Shown in pieces: positions 8,370 through 17,481 of a stretch of DNA of 64,000 nucleotides. Below the pieces are notes generated by a model that worked only from the letters and a program-made list of their open reading frames with translations, searched no databases and was not told the DNA's origin. The position numbers were made by a program, and so were the translations under genes. Every line of letters begins with the position of its first letter. The first letter of the stretch is position 1. The DNA lies in NCBI GenBank assembly GCA_965222015.1, contig CBDCTL010000024.1:1612001-1676000 (forward strand), written 5' to 3'. Origin of the DNA: JANQPX01 sp965222015 (GTDB taxonomy: Bacteria > Pseudomonadota > Alphaproteobacteria > Geminicoccales > Geminicoccaceae).

Positions 8370-9401
8370 ATGACCACCATCGAGACCATCGCCGTCGTCG
8401 GCGCCGGTGCCTGGGGCACGGCGCTGGCGGTCAACGCTTTTCGCGCAGGCCGTCGGGTCGTTCTTTGGGGTCGTGATGGCGATGCGATGCGGGCCATGGC
8501 GGAAAGCCGCGAGAATGCACGCTATCTTCCCGGCATTCCACTCGATCCCGCCGTTCAAATCACGGCCGACCTCGCCGAAACGGCCGATGCAGATGCCATT
8601 CTTCTGGTGGTGCCGGCGCAAACCGTGGGCGTGGTCGCAGGCGCCTTGGATCAGGGAGGCCAGCCTTTGGCCCCCCTCGTCGTTTGTGCGAAGGGCTTGG
8701 AGCGGACGAGCGACCGGCGTCTTTCGGAGGTCGTCGGCGAAGCGGCCCCCGGCCGCCCCGTCGCCGCGCTTTCCGGGCCGAACTTCGCGCGGGAAGTGGC
8801 GCTCGGCCTGCCGGCGGCGGCCACACTCGCCTGTCCGGACGAAAAGGTCGGACGCGAGCTTGCCGAGGTCATGAGCCACGAGAAATTCCGGCTCTACTGG
8901 ACCGACGATCTGACCGGCGTCGAAGTCGGGGGGGCTGTCAAGAACGTGCTCGCCATCGCCGCCGGCATCGTCATGGGCAGGGCGCTCGGCGAGAACGCGA
9001 AGGCAGCGCTGATCACGCGCGGTCTCGCGGAACTGATGCGTCTCGGCGACGTTCTGGGAGGCAGGCGGGAAACACTGATGGGACTGGCGGGGCTCGGCGA
9101 TCTCACCCTCACCGCCGGCAGTCCGACCTCGCGCAACATGGCGTTCGGCATGAAGATCGGCGAGGGCGCCGATCCCGCCCGTCTGCAGCGGGAACCGGGC
9201 GCTTTGGTCGAAGGAGCAGCCACGGCGGCCGCCGTCATTCGCCTGGCCAAGGGTCACGCCGGGGCGCGTCGCCCCCCTTGCACGCTGCCGATCTGCGAGG
9301 CGGTGGCGGCGATCCTGGCGGGTGAGCTCGACGTGGACCGGGCGATGGAGCGGCTGATGACCAGGCCGATCCGCGCCGAATCCGATCCCGTCGGCGGCTG
9401 A
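8370..9401 (+). CDS. gpsA: NAD(P)-dependent glycerol-3-phosphate dehydrogenase
   Basis: Cytosolic enzyme reducing dihydroxyacetone phosphate to sn-glycerol-3-phosphate for phospholipid synthesis. 343 residues from ATG 8370. The Rossmann motif VVGAGAWGTALA starts near residue 8; family motifs CAKGLE, LSGPNFA and GGAVKNVLAIAAG (active-site Lys) follow, then AGLGDLTLT and SRN. An upstream in-frame GTG at 8310 exists, but the extra residues are not typical and the Rossmann fold begins right after 8370. Downstream come envelope-lipid-related lipoprotein genes on the same strand. Confidence 0.96.
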   Translation: MTTIETIAVVGAGAWGTALAVNAFRAGRRVVLWGRDGDAMRAMAESRENARYLPGIPLDPAVQITADLAETADADAILLVVPAQTVGVVAGALDQGGQPLAPLVVCAKGLERTSDRRLSEVVGEAAPGRPVAALSGPNFAREVALGLPAAATLACPDEKVGRELAEVMSHEKFRLYWTDDLTGVEVGGAVKNVLAIAAGIVMGRALGENAKAALITRGLAELMRLGDVLGGRRETLMGLAGLGDLTLTAGSPTSRNMAFGMKIGEGADPARLQREPGALVEGAATAAAVIRLAKGHAGARRPPCTLPICEAVAAILAGELDVDRAMERLMTRPIRAESDPVGG

Positions 9402-9492
9402 CCTCGCCTCCGGCCGAATTCATTCTACCTGATTGGGAGGGTCTTCCGTCCGGGCGCGGTGCAGAACGTCTTCCGGAAGGCCGGGGAGACGA

Positions 9493-9822
9493 ATGATGGC
9501 GTTCGCTCGGATCAAGGGTCTGGTCTGTTCGTCGATGCTGGTGATCCTGCTGGCGGCCTGTCAGGCCGGCCCTAATCCGCGAAGCTACGGCCAGACGACC
9601 GGCTACGCTTCCAGCCATGGCGGCTATGGCGGCTGCGGCTACCACCCTTGCGCACCGCGGAGAATCTGTCCGCCCGGCCATATTCTCGTTCGCATTCCCT
9701 ACCCCGATCTCACGTCGGGACGCGCCTGCAAGCCCCATGTCCGCCGCTGCTGTCATACGTGGTCGCCGCCGCCTTGCGGCTGGCCGGGACCGGGTCCCTG
9801 CGGCCACCGCCGAGGCTACTGA
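9493..9822 (+). CDS. Small Gly/Cys/Pro-rich lipoprotein, unknown function
   Basis: 109-residue predicted lipoprotein. The N-terminal MMAFARIKG is followed by a hydrophobic stretch and lipobox LLAAC, giving a lipidated Cys at about residue 22. The mature part is unusual: a Gly/Tyr/His-rich stretch, then about eight Cys residues (for example CGYHPC, RRICPPG, RRCCH) and a Pro/Gly-rich tail ending CGHRRGY. No family was recognised. GGGGAG precedes the tandem ATGATG start. The many Cys suggest disulfides or metal binding in the periplasm, but this is inference. Confidence 0.7.
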   Translation: MMAFARIKGLVCSSMLVILLAACQAGPNPRSYGQTTGYASSHGGYGGCGYHPCAPRRICPPGHILVRIPYPDLTSGRACKPHVRRCCHTWSPPPCGWPGPGPCGHRRGY

Positions 9823-9905
9823 GCGCATCGGCGGCGCTTGGCGTACCGCACAGGCGCGGTCTATAGAGACGACCGCCGCCCGACAACGAACAACGGAGCG
9901 TCTCG

Positions 9906-11219
9906 ATGCCGTCCCGCCTTTTTCCGGCCGCCGCCGGGCTCGTCCTGCTGCTGACTGCCTGCGCCTCGGACGACCGGCCGCTCGGCGCCGTCTGCCAGGG
10001 CGTCTGTTCCGAGCCGGGGGGACCGGTCAGCCTGACCCGCGCCCGGGACGAAGCCGCCGCAGCGCCGTCCGCCACCGAACGCATGGCGGACGAAGCGCTG
10101 GCCTCGCAGATCCGCTCCCTGATGCGGAAGAAGGCGGATGCCCTGCCGGGCGGGGCGCCGGAGCGCGCGCTCGCCGACCTGCCGAGCGCCGAGGACGGCA
10201 GGCTGCGCATTCTCGCACTGTCGTCCGGCGGGCCGTTCGGCGCTTTTGGCGCGGGGTTTCTCAACGGCTGGTCCGAGCAGACCGACGAGGACCTCCTGAG
10301 ACCGGCTCGCTTCGATGTCGTCACCGGCGTCAGCGCCGGCGCCCTTCTCGCCACCTACGCCTTTCTCGGCCCGGAACGCGACGGCGATCTCGAGCGCCAA
10401 TACACCACCATCTCGACCGAGGACGTCTTTCGGCGGCGTTCATTGCTGCGCGCGCTGTTCTCGAACGCCTTCTTCGACACCGCACCCCTTCGCGATACCC
10501 TGGAACGCCTGGTGACGCCCGCCCTTCTGGACGAGGTCGCGGCCGCCACCGCGATCGATTCCGAGGACGGGCGTCCGAACCGGCTGCTGCTGGTGCTCGC
10601 GGTCAATCTCGACAGCGGCCTGCCGCGCATCTTCGATCTCGGGGCGATCGCCCGCGAGCGGTCCGATCCGGACCGGATCGACCGCTATATCGACGTCCTG
10701 ATGGCGTCGGCGGCGATACCTGTCGCCTTTCCTCCGGTCTTCATCGACGGCGACATGCATGCCGACGGCGGCGCACGCCTGGCGCTGTTCTTCAATCGCT
10801 ACATGGAGGATCAGCGAAAGGCCATGGACAACGCCGCCATCCTGCCGCCGAGGCTCGATATCGTCCTGAACTCGGAGGTGACGGTCGCGCCCGAATGCAC
10901 CGCGAACTCGCTGGTCGGCATCGGCGGGCGCAGCATCGACGTGGTGCTGAACCAGCTCACCCTCGATGGCCTCTACCGCACCATCGGCGAGGCCGAGCGG
11001 GACGGCGTCGACGTCCGCTTCACCACCGCCGAGGGCTCGGGCTGCGTGCGTCCGGAGGATCCGGCCGATCCGTTCGAGCGGACGTTTCTGCAATGCCTCT
11101 TCGCCCATGGCCAGGCGGTGGGAAGCGGCGAGACGCCCTGGCGATCGGGCCTGGAGGATTTTCCGACGCTCGCGATCGAAAACGGGGATGCCGGAGCGAT
11201 CGCCTGCGCTTCCGGATAA
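9906..11219 (+). CDS. Patatin-like phospholipase lipoprotein
   Basis: 437-residue predicted lipase anchored by a lipobox (LLLTAC, Cys about 19). The patatin domain runs from about 100 to 320: oxyanion-hole motif SSGGPFGAFGAG, nucleophile elbow GVSAGAL, and the catalytic Asp in DGG (HADGGARLAL). Patatins cleave acyl esters of membrane lipids through a Ser-Asp dyad. The C-terminal part has several Cys (ECTA, SGCVRP, LQCLF) that may form disulfides. It follows the small lipoprotein by 83 nt in the same direction and precedes a DUF4168 gene, so the three could share a transcript for envelope lipid turnover. Confidence 0.88.
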   Translation: MPSRLFPAAAGLVLLLTACASDDRPLGAVCQGVCSEPGGPVSLTRARDEAAAAPSATERMADEALASQIRSLMRKKADALPGGAPERALADLPSAEDGRLRILALSSGGPFGAFGAGFLNGWSEQTDEDLLRPARFDVVTGVSAGALLATYAFLGPERDGDLERQYTTISTEDVFRRRSLLRALFSNAFFDTAPLRDTLERLVTPALLDEVAAATAIDSEDGRPNRLLLVLAVNLDSGLPRIFDLGAIARERSDPDRIDRYIDVLMASAAIPVAFPPVFIDGDMHADGGARLALFFNRYMEDQRKAMDNAAILPPRLDIVLNSEVTVAPECTANSLVGIGGRSIDVVLNQLTLDGLYRTIGEAERDGVDVRFTTAEGSGCVRPEDPADPFERTFLQCLFAHGQAVGSGETPWRSGLEDFPTLAIENGDAGAIACASG

Positions 11220-11312
11220 ACTCCGCCGGGAATTGGAATTTTCCACCGATCGAACCGTTCATTGGGCAGAACCTGCAGGAAAACCGACCCAAACCGTCGA
11301 AAGGACCGTTGC

Positions 11313-11684
11313 GTGACTGGACGATTTCGCCGTTTCCTCGCCGCCGCCCTCATGATGTTCGCCGCCGGATCGCTGGCGAGCGCCGATCTCAGGGCCGAAG
11401 GGACGCTGAGCGTGGACGACGCCAAGCTCGATTCCTTCGTGAACGCCTTTCGCGCGGTTCACGAGGTGACCAGCACCGCCATCGAGCGGATGGTGGCCGC
11501 GAAGTCCGAAGAGGACTTCAAGACGCTGCAGGCCGAGCTGGAGCCGAAGTTCAAGGCCGCAATCGAGGAAACGGACGGGATCACGCTCGCGGAGTATCAG
11601 GAGATCGAAGCCGCCGCCATGGAGGACGATACCCTGAGCCAGCGCATCTTCGACAAGATGCAGGCCGACGGTTCCTTCCACTAG
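11313..11684 (+). CDS. DUF4168 domain periplasmic protein
   Basis: About 123 residues from GTG 11313, chosen because AAAGGA lies about ten bases upstream and the protein then starts with a clean signal peptide (TGRFRRFLAAALMMF, cleavage after ASA). The mature part is helical and acidic, with LDSFVNAFRAVHEV near the start and GITLAEYQEIEAAAMEDD near the end, matching the DUF4168 pattern. Function of the family is unknown. It is the last gene before a strong terminator. Confidence 0.75.
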   Translation: MTGRFRRFLAAALMMFAAGSLASADLRAEGTLSVDDAKLDSFVNAFRAVHEVTSTAIERMVAAKSEEDFKTLQAELEPKFKAAIEETDGITLAEYQEIEAAAMEDDTLSQRIFDKMQADGSFH

Positions 11685-11925
11685 TGGTGTGACCACTTCA
11701 TGCGATTCACGCGGCGTTCTGCAATGACTTCCGGCACCGACATGTCAGATCCCTCGCAACGGAATGTTTCGATGGGGTCGCGCCGCTAGAACGTCTTCAA
11801 GTCGGGGTCGACGCCGAGAGGCGTTCCGGCCCTTTTCGCCATCAGCCATCCCGGCTCTTCCCAGCAATGCCGGCCGGGATCGGCGGACGACGCATCGCAG
11901 CCTCCCCGATGCGTCGGACAAAAGA

Positions 11926-11966
11926 AACGACCGCCGCGAGCCGATCGCGGCGGTCGTTGTCTTTTT
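11926..11966. terminator. Bidirectional rho-independent terminator
   Basis: Perfect 14-bp stem (11926-11939 against 11945-11958, arm AACGACCGCCGCGA) with a 5-nt loop. The plus strand continues into GTCTTTTT and the minus strand into a T-rich TCTTTT. It sits between the convergent DUF4168 gene and ABC exporter gene and ends both. A second hairpin (GACGCATCG/CGATGCGTC, 11889-11915) lies beside it. The remaining 11685-11888 shows no gene. Confidence 0.9.
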
Positions 11967-11970
11967 CCGG

Positions 11971-13734
11971 TCAGCCCGCGAGCTTCTGGCGGAATCCGCC
12001 GGCCTGGGTTTCGAAGAGACGGCGATAGCGGCCGCCCTCGATCTCGAGCAGGGCATCGTGCGTCCCTTCCTCGACGATCTTACCCTTCTCGAACACCAGG
12101 ATGCGGTCGACCTGGCGGACCGTTGAGAGACGGTGCGCGATCACGATGGTGGTCCGCCCCTTCATCAGCCGGTCCAGCGCCCTCTGGATCGCGAGCTCCG
12201 AGATGCTGTCGAGCGAGCTGGTCGCCTCGTCGAGGATGAGGATGGGCAAGTCTGCCAGGATCGCGCGAGCAATCGCCACCCGTTGGCGTTCGCCGCCGGA
12301 CAGCTTGACCCCGCGCTCGCCGACCAGCGTCTCGTAGCCGTCGGGCAGTTCCCGGATGAACTGATCCGCCTCCGCCATGCGCGCCGCCGAGCGGATCGCT
12401 TGAAGGTCGGCGTCAGGCCGGCCGTAGGCGATGTTCTCGGCGAGCGAACGGTGAAAGAGGATCGGCTCCTGCGGCACCAGCGCGATTTGTTCGCGCAGGC
12501 TTTGCTGGGAGACGGAGGCGATGTCCTGGCCATCGATCATAATGCGGCCGCCGTCGATGTCGTAAAGTCGCTGGGCGAGCTTCACGAAGGTCGACTTGCC
12601 GGAGCCTGAATGGCCGACCAGCGCCACCTTCTCGCCGGGCTCGATCACCAGATCGAGACCGTCGAACACCGGCTCGGCGCTTCGGGGATAGCAGAACCGG
12701 ACATGCTCGAACGCAACCTGTCCACGCCGCACGCCGAGCGTGCCCGCCGCCGGCCGGTCCTGGACGTCGGGTTCGGTCAGGTCGTATTCGACGATGTCCT
12801 CGAGATCGTTGACCGCATGCTGCGCTTCGCGGATGTGCTGGCCGACGTCGCGCAGATAGCCGTTCACCAGCATGAAGCTGGTGAGCACATAGGCGACGTC
12901 GCCGGTCGTGGCCCGACCTTCCTTCCAGAGCCAGAGAGCGACGCCGAGCAGCGCCGCCTGGACGATCAGCATGGTCACCATCTGCGCGACGCTGGTGTCG
13001 ATCGCCGCCCGCCAGCAGCGGATATGCGTGCGATACCAGGCGTCGAGCACGCCGCCGAAACGCGCATCCTCCCGCTCCTCGGCGCCGGACGCCTTGACCA
13101 GGGCGTTGCAGGTGATGCTGTCGGCCAGCGCCCCGCCGAGCTTGGTGTCATATTCGACCGCTTCCCGCCGTTTCGGCGCGAAGTAGGCCATGGTCAGGTG
13201 GATGCTGACCCAGCAGTAGAACGCGGTGCCGAGCGCGAACAGGGCCGCCATCTCCGGCCAGCGGAAGGTCATGGCGACCAGCACGCCGAGCACCACGGCG
13301 GCCGACGGGATCAGGTGGAAGTAGAAGCTGTCGCCGAGATGATCGAACGCCCAGAAGCCGCGGGTGATTTTTCGCACGGTCGATCCCGCGAAGGTGTTGG
13401 CGTGCCATTCGGCGCTGTAGCGCTGCACGCGCGAAAAGGCGTCCGCGCAGATTTCCCGCAGGATCTTCACGGACAGATAGGTCCAGGCATAGTCGCCGCC
13501 GCTGTGGAGGACGACGAACAGCAGGCGCATGGCGAGGATCATGCCGAGCGCCCAGATGGCCGCCTGAACGTCGGTTGCGGTGAGGGCGTCGATCAGCTTG
13601 CCGATGAAGATCGGGCCTGCGATCTCGGCCAGAACATGGCCGCCGATCCCCACGCCCAGGATAGCGAGCGTGATGGGTCGACGGCGCCAATGTCGCCAGG
13701 AAAAGGCGAAGACGTCACGTAAGCCGGGAGTCAT
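11971..13734 (-). CDS. ABC transporter, fused membrane and ATPase domains
   Basis: 587-residue half-transporter of the exporter type. The N-terminal membrane domain (about 1-310) has six predicted helices; the ATPase domain (about 345-580) has Walker A GHSGSGKST, Q-loop VPQEPILF, signature LSGGERQ, Walker B LILDEATSSLD and switch His in IAHRLST. It would act as a homodimer or with a partner in the inner membrane. No partner or substrate-specific gene is adjacent, so the cargo (lipid, peptide or drug) is not known. The next gene upstream is divergent across a 407-bp gap. Confidence 0.92.
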   Translation of the reverse strand: MTPGLRDVFAFSWRHWRRRPITLAILGVGIGGHVLAEIAGPIFIGKLIDALTATDVQAAIWALGMILAMRLLFVVLHSGGDYAWTYLSVKILREICADAFSRVQRYSAEWHANTFAGSTVRKITRGFWAFDHLGDSFYFHLIPSAAVVLGVLVAMTFRWPEMAALFALGTAFYCWVSIHLTMAYFAPKRREAVEYDTKLGGALADSITCNALVKASGAEEREDARFGGVLDAWYRTHIRCWRAAIDTSVAQMVTMLIVQAALLGVALWLWKEGRATTGDVAYVLTSFMLVNGYLRDVGQHIREAQHAVNDLEDIVEYDLTEPDVQDRPAAGTLGVRRGQVAFEHVRFCYPRSAEPVFDGLDLVIEPGEKVALVGHSGSGKSTFVKLAQRLYDIDGGRIMIDGQDIASVSQQSLREQIALVPQEPILFHRSLAENIAYGRPDADLQAIRSAARMAEADQFIRELPDGYETLVGERGVKLSGGERQRVAIARAILADLPILILDEATSSLDSISELAIQRALDRLMKGRTTIVIAHRLSTVRQVDRILVFEKGKIVEEGTHDALLEIEGGRYRRLFETQAGGFRQKLAG

Positions 13735-14015
13735 GGTCGGGCTCCGAAGCGAATATGAGCAGCCGGCAAAAAAGCGCGCCGGCTTATGTCGGGGTTTGGT
13801 CTGGAGTTGGACTCAAATGAGGAGGCGCGCGAATGCCGCGGCCTGGGAGCAGGCGTTCGCCGTCAGAACGACGGACATGCTTTTAGCGTGGGATGATAGG
13901 TCGCCTGTCCATGATAGCTCCTGCCTTCGAAAAACAAGAGGTGCAATGTTGATAACCGAGAGGCGAATTTTTGGCAAGCGCCAAATGCCATCGCACCGTC
14001 GGACCATCCTCATAT

Positions 14016-14063
14016 GACGTTTACGTAAATTCATTGACGTTATCGTCAGTAGCATTTACGTTC
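14016..14063 (+). promoter_or_regulatory. Palindromic operators upstream of the beta-oxidation operon
   Basis: TTTACGTAAA (14020-14029) is a perfect palindrome; TGACG-TTAT-CGTCA (14035-14048) is a second, and a half site TTTACGT follows at about 14055-14061. They lie 80-125 bp ahead of fadD. The operon encodes a LiuR-like MerR regulator, a family known to bind palindromes with TTTACG/CGTAAA cores, so these are its likely sites. The rest of the 407-bp divergent gap (13735-14141) shows nothing else clear. Confidence 0.55.
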
Positions 14064-14141
14064 AGTTAACCAAGACATGATAACAGCAGCGCAGGGCGTT
14101 CCAAACGGCTCTTTGAGCGCGTTTCGGTTTTGGAGGTTTGC

Positions 14142-15866
14142 GTGGCTATCGATGAAATGGAAAATGCGCCATCGCCGAGCGAAGCCGTGATCGCCGCCCG
14201 GCCCTGGCTCGCCCGCTATCCCGAAGCGATCGACTGGCATGCGGCGTTCGGTCCGCGGCCCTTTCAGGAACTGCTGGACGAGGCGGTCGCCCGCCACGCC
14301 GATCGTCCCTGCATCGATTTTCTGGGTCGGCAGATGGCCTATCGCGAGGTCGATGCCATGGCCGCCAGGGTCGCGCGCGGACTTCAGGATCTGGGTGTCG
14401 GCAAGGGCACGCGCATCGGTCTTTTCCTGCCGAACTGCCCCTATTCGATCGTCTGCTTCTTCGGGGTCCTTCGGGCCGGCGGCACGGTGGTCAATTACAA
14501 CCCGCTTTACGTCACCCGCGAGATCGAGCAGCAGGTTCGGGATTCCGAGACCGAAATCATGATCACCCTCGACCTGAAAGCGCTTCTTCCGAAACTGGAG
14601 CCGCTGGTCGATCAGAAGCTCCTTAAAGCCGTGGTGGTGGCGCCGCTCGCGGACTGCCTGCCCTTTCCGAAGAACTATCTCTATCCCTGGGTCAAGCGGG
14701 GCGACGTCGCGAACATGCCCGACGGGCCCGCCTTCATCGCTTTCGGACAGCTGGTCGCCAATGAGGGCCATGCGGCGCCGGTGACGATCGATCCCGTGGA
14801 AGATATCGCACTCATTCAGTATACCGGCGGCACCACCGGTATACCGAAGGGCGCTGTCCACAGCCATGCGAGCCTGGTCATCAACGCCGACCAGCTGGTC
14901 GCCTGGGCCCATGAGTTCGAGCCCGGCCAGGAGCGCATTCTCGGCGTCATCCCGCTGTTTCACGTGCTCGCGATCAGCACGGTGCTGACCTTCGGCATCC
15001 GCACCGGCGCCCTTCTCATCCTGCTGCCCCGTTTCGAGCTCGATCAGGTGCTGCAGACCATCCACGACAAGCGGCCGACCTTCATCCCCGGCGTGCCGAC
15101 CATGTACAATGCGATCAGCGGCCATCCGAAGATCGAGAGCTACGATCTCACCTCGATCAAGTTCTGCATTTCCGGCGGCGCGCCCCTGCCGATCGAAGTC
15201 AAAGAAAAATTCGAGCGCCGCGCCGGCTGCTCCCTGGTCGAGGGTTATGGGCTGACCGAGGCGCCGGTCACCCATTGCAACCCCTTCCACGGCCTGCAGA
15301 AACAGGGCTCGTTCGGCGTGCCCATGCCAGGCACCAGCATCGAGATCCGCTCGCTCGACGACGGCGAGGTGGTTCTGCCGCCCGGTGAGCGCGGCGAAGT
15401 CTGCGTTTCCGGGCCGCAGGTCATGCAGGGCTACTGGCGGCGCCCGGATGAAACCGCGAACGCCATCCGAGACGGCTGGCTGCACACCGGCGACATCGGC
15501 TATCTGGACGAGGACGGTTACGGCTATATCGTCGATCGGCTGAAGGATCTGGTCATCTGCAGCGGCTTCAACGTCTATCCGCGGGTCATCGAAGAAGCGC
15601 TCTACGAGCATCCCGACGTGCGCGAAGCCGCGGTGCTCGGCGTGCCCGACGACTATCGCGGCGAGACGGTCAAGGCCTATGTGGTTCGCATGGAGGGGGC
15701 CGAACTCGACGAGGAGACGCTGCTCGCCTTCCTGAAGGACAAGGTCTCGCCGATCGAGATGCCGAAGATCGTCGAATTTCGCGACGATCTGCCGAAATCC
15801 GCGGTCGGCAAGATCCTGAAGAAGGAGCTCGCCGCCGAGGAGCGTGAGCGGGCGCAGTCGGCATGA
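14142..15866 (+). CDS. fadD: Long-chain fatty acid-CoA ligase
   Basis: Activates fatty acids to acyl-CoA with ATP at the membrane, the first step of beta-oxidation. 574 residues from GTG 14142, with GGAGG five bases upstream. AMP-binding motifs: IQYTGGTTGIPKGAVHSHA (P-loop) at about 222-240, GYGLTEAPVTH, the Asp of LHTGDIGYLDEDGY, DRLKDLVICSGFNVYP, and the C-terminal Lys in KSAVGKILKKEL. First gene of a tightly packed operon: its TGA overlaps the ATG of the MerR regulator. Operators upstream suggest derepression by acyl-CoA substrates. Confidence 0.94.
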   Translation: MAIDEMENAPSPSEAVIAARPWLARYPEAIDWHAAFGPRPFQELLDEAVARHADRPCIDFLGRQMAYREVDAMAARVARGLQDLGVGKGTRIGLFLPNCPYSIVCFFGVLRAGGTVVNYNPLYVTREIEQQVRDSETEIMITLDLKALLPKLEPLVDQKLLKAVVVAPLADCLPFPKNYLYPWVKRGDVANMPDGPAFIAFGQLVANEGHAAPVTIDPVEDIALIQYTGGTTGIPKGAVHSHASLVINADQLVAWAHEFEPGQERILGVIPLFHVLAISTVLTFGIRTGALLILLPRFELDQVLQTIHDKRPTFIPGVPTMYNAISGHPKIESYDLTSIKFCISGGAPLPIEVKEKFERRAGCSLVEGYGLTEAPVTHCNPFHGLQKQGSFGVPMPGTSIEIRSLDDGEVVLPPGERGEVCVSGPQVMQGYWRRPDETANAIRDGWLHTGDIGYLDEDGYGYIVDRLKDLVICSGFNVYPRVIEEALYEHPDVREAAVLGVPDDYRGETVKAYVVRMEGAELDEETLLAFLKDKVSPIEMPKIVEFRDDLPKSAVGKILKKELAAEERERAQSA

Positions 15867-16344
15867 CCGACGGGCTGGTAGACGGCGGGGGCTTTGCGGA
15901 CGAAGGCGGCGCCTTCGGCATCGGCGAACTCGCCGAGATGTTCGGCGTAACCCCGCGCGCGATCCGCTTTTATGAAGATCAGGGCCTGCTGTCGCCGAGG
16001 CGCGTGGGCAAGACCCGCATCTTCGGCGAGCGCGACCGGGTGCGGCTCGGCTTCATCCTGCGCGGCAAGCGTCTCGGCTTTACCCTCGCCGAGATCAGGG
16101 AATGGCTCGATCTCTACGACCTCGAAGACGGCGAGCGCCGGCAATATCGGGCCCTGTTGCAGGAAAGCCAAAAGCGCATCGCCGAGCTGGAGCGGCAGCG
16201 GGACGATCTGGAGGAGACCTTGAAGGAACTGAAGGCCATCGAAGCCCTCGCCCTCGACGGGCTGGAGAGCGGAAACGATGGCGACGCCACCAACGGACAC
16301 GGGAACAGGCAGGACGCCCGATCGGGCCGAAAGGGACAGATGAG

Positions 16345-16348
<4 letters not shown>
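15863..16348 (+). CDS. MerR-family regulator, LiuR-like
   Basis: 161-residue regulator. The MerR helix-turn-helix starts at about 18 (FGIGELAEMFGVTPRAIRFY, then EDQGLLSPRR), followed by a long coiled-coil dimerisation helix (about 90-135) and a short polar, disordered tail. It lacks the Cys residues of metal-sensing MerR proteins. Position between fadD and the thiolase, with ATGA overlaps on both sides, points to control of this operon in response to fatty acyl-CoA or branched-chain intermediates, as known for LiuR. Autoregulation through the 14020-14048 palindromes is likely. Confidence 0.85.
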
Positions 16349-17480
<1,132 letters not shown>

Positions 17481-17481
<1 letters not shown>

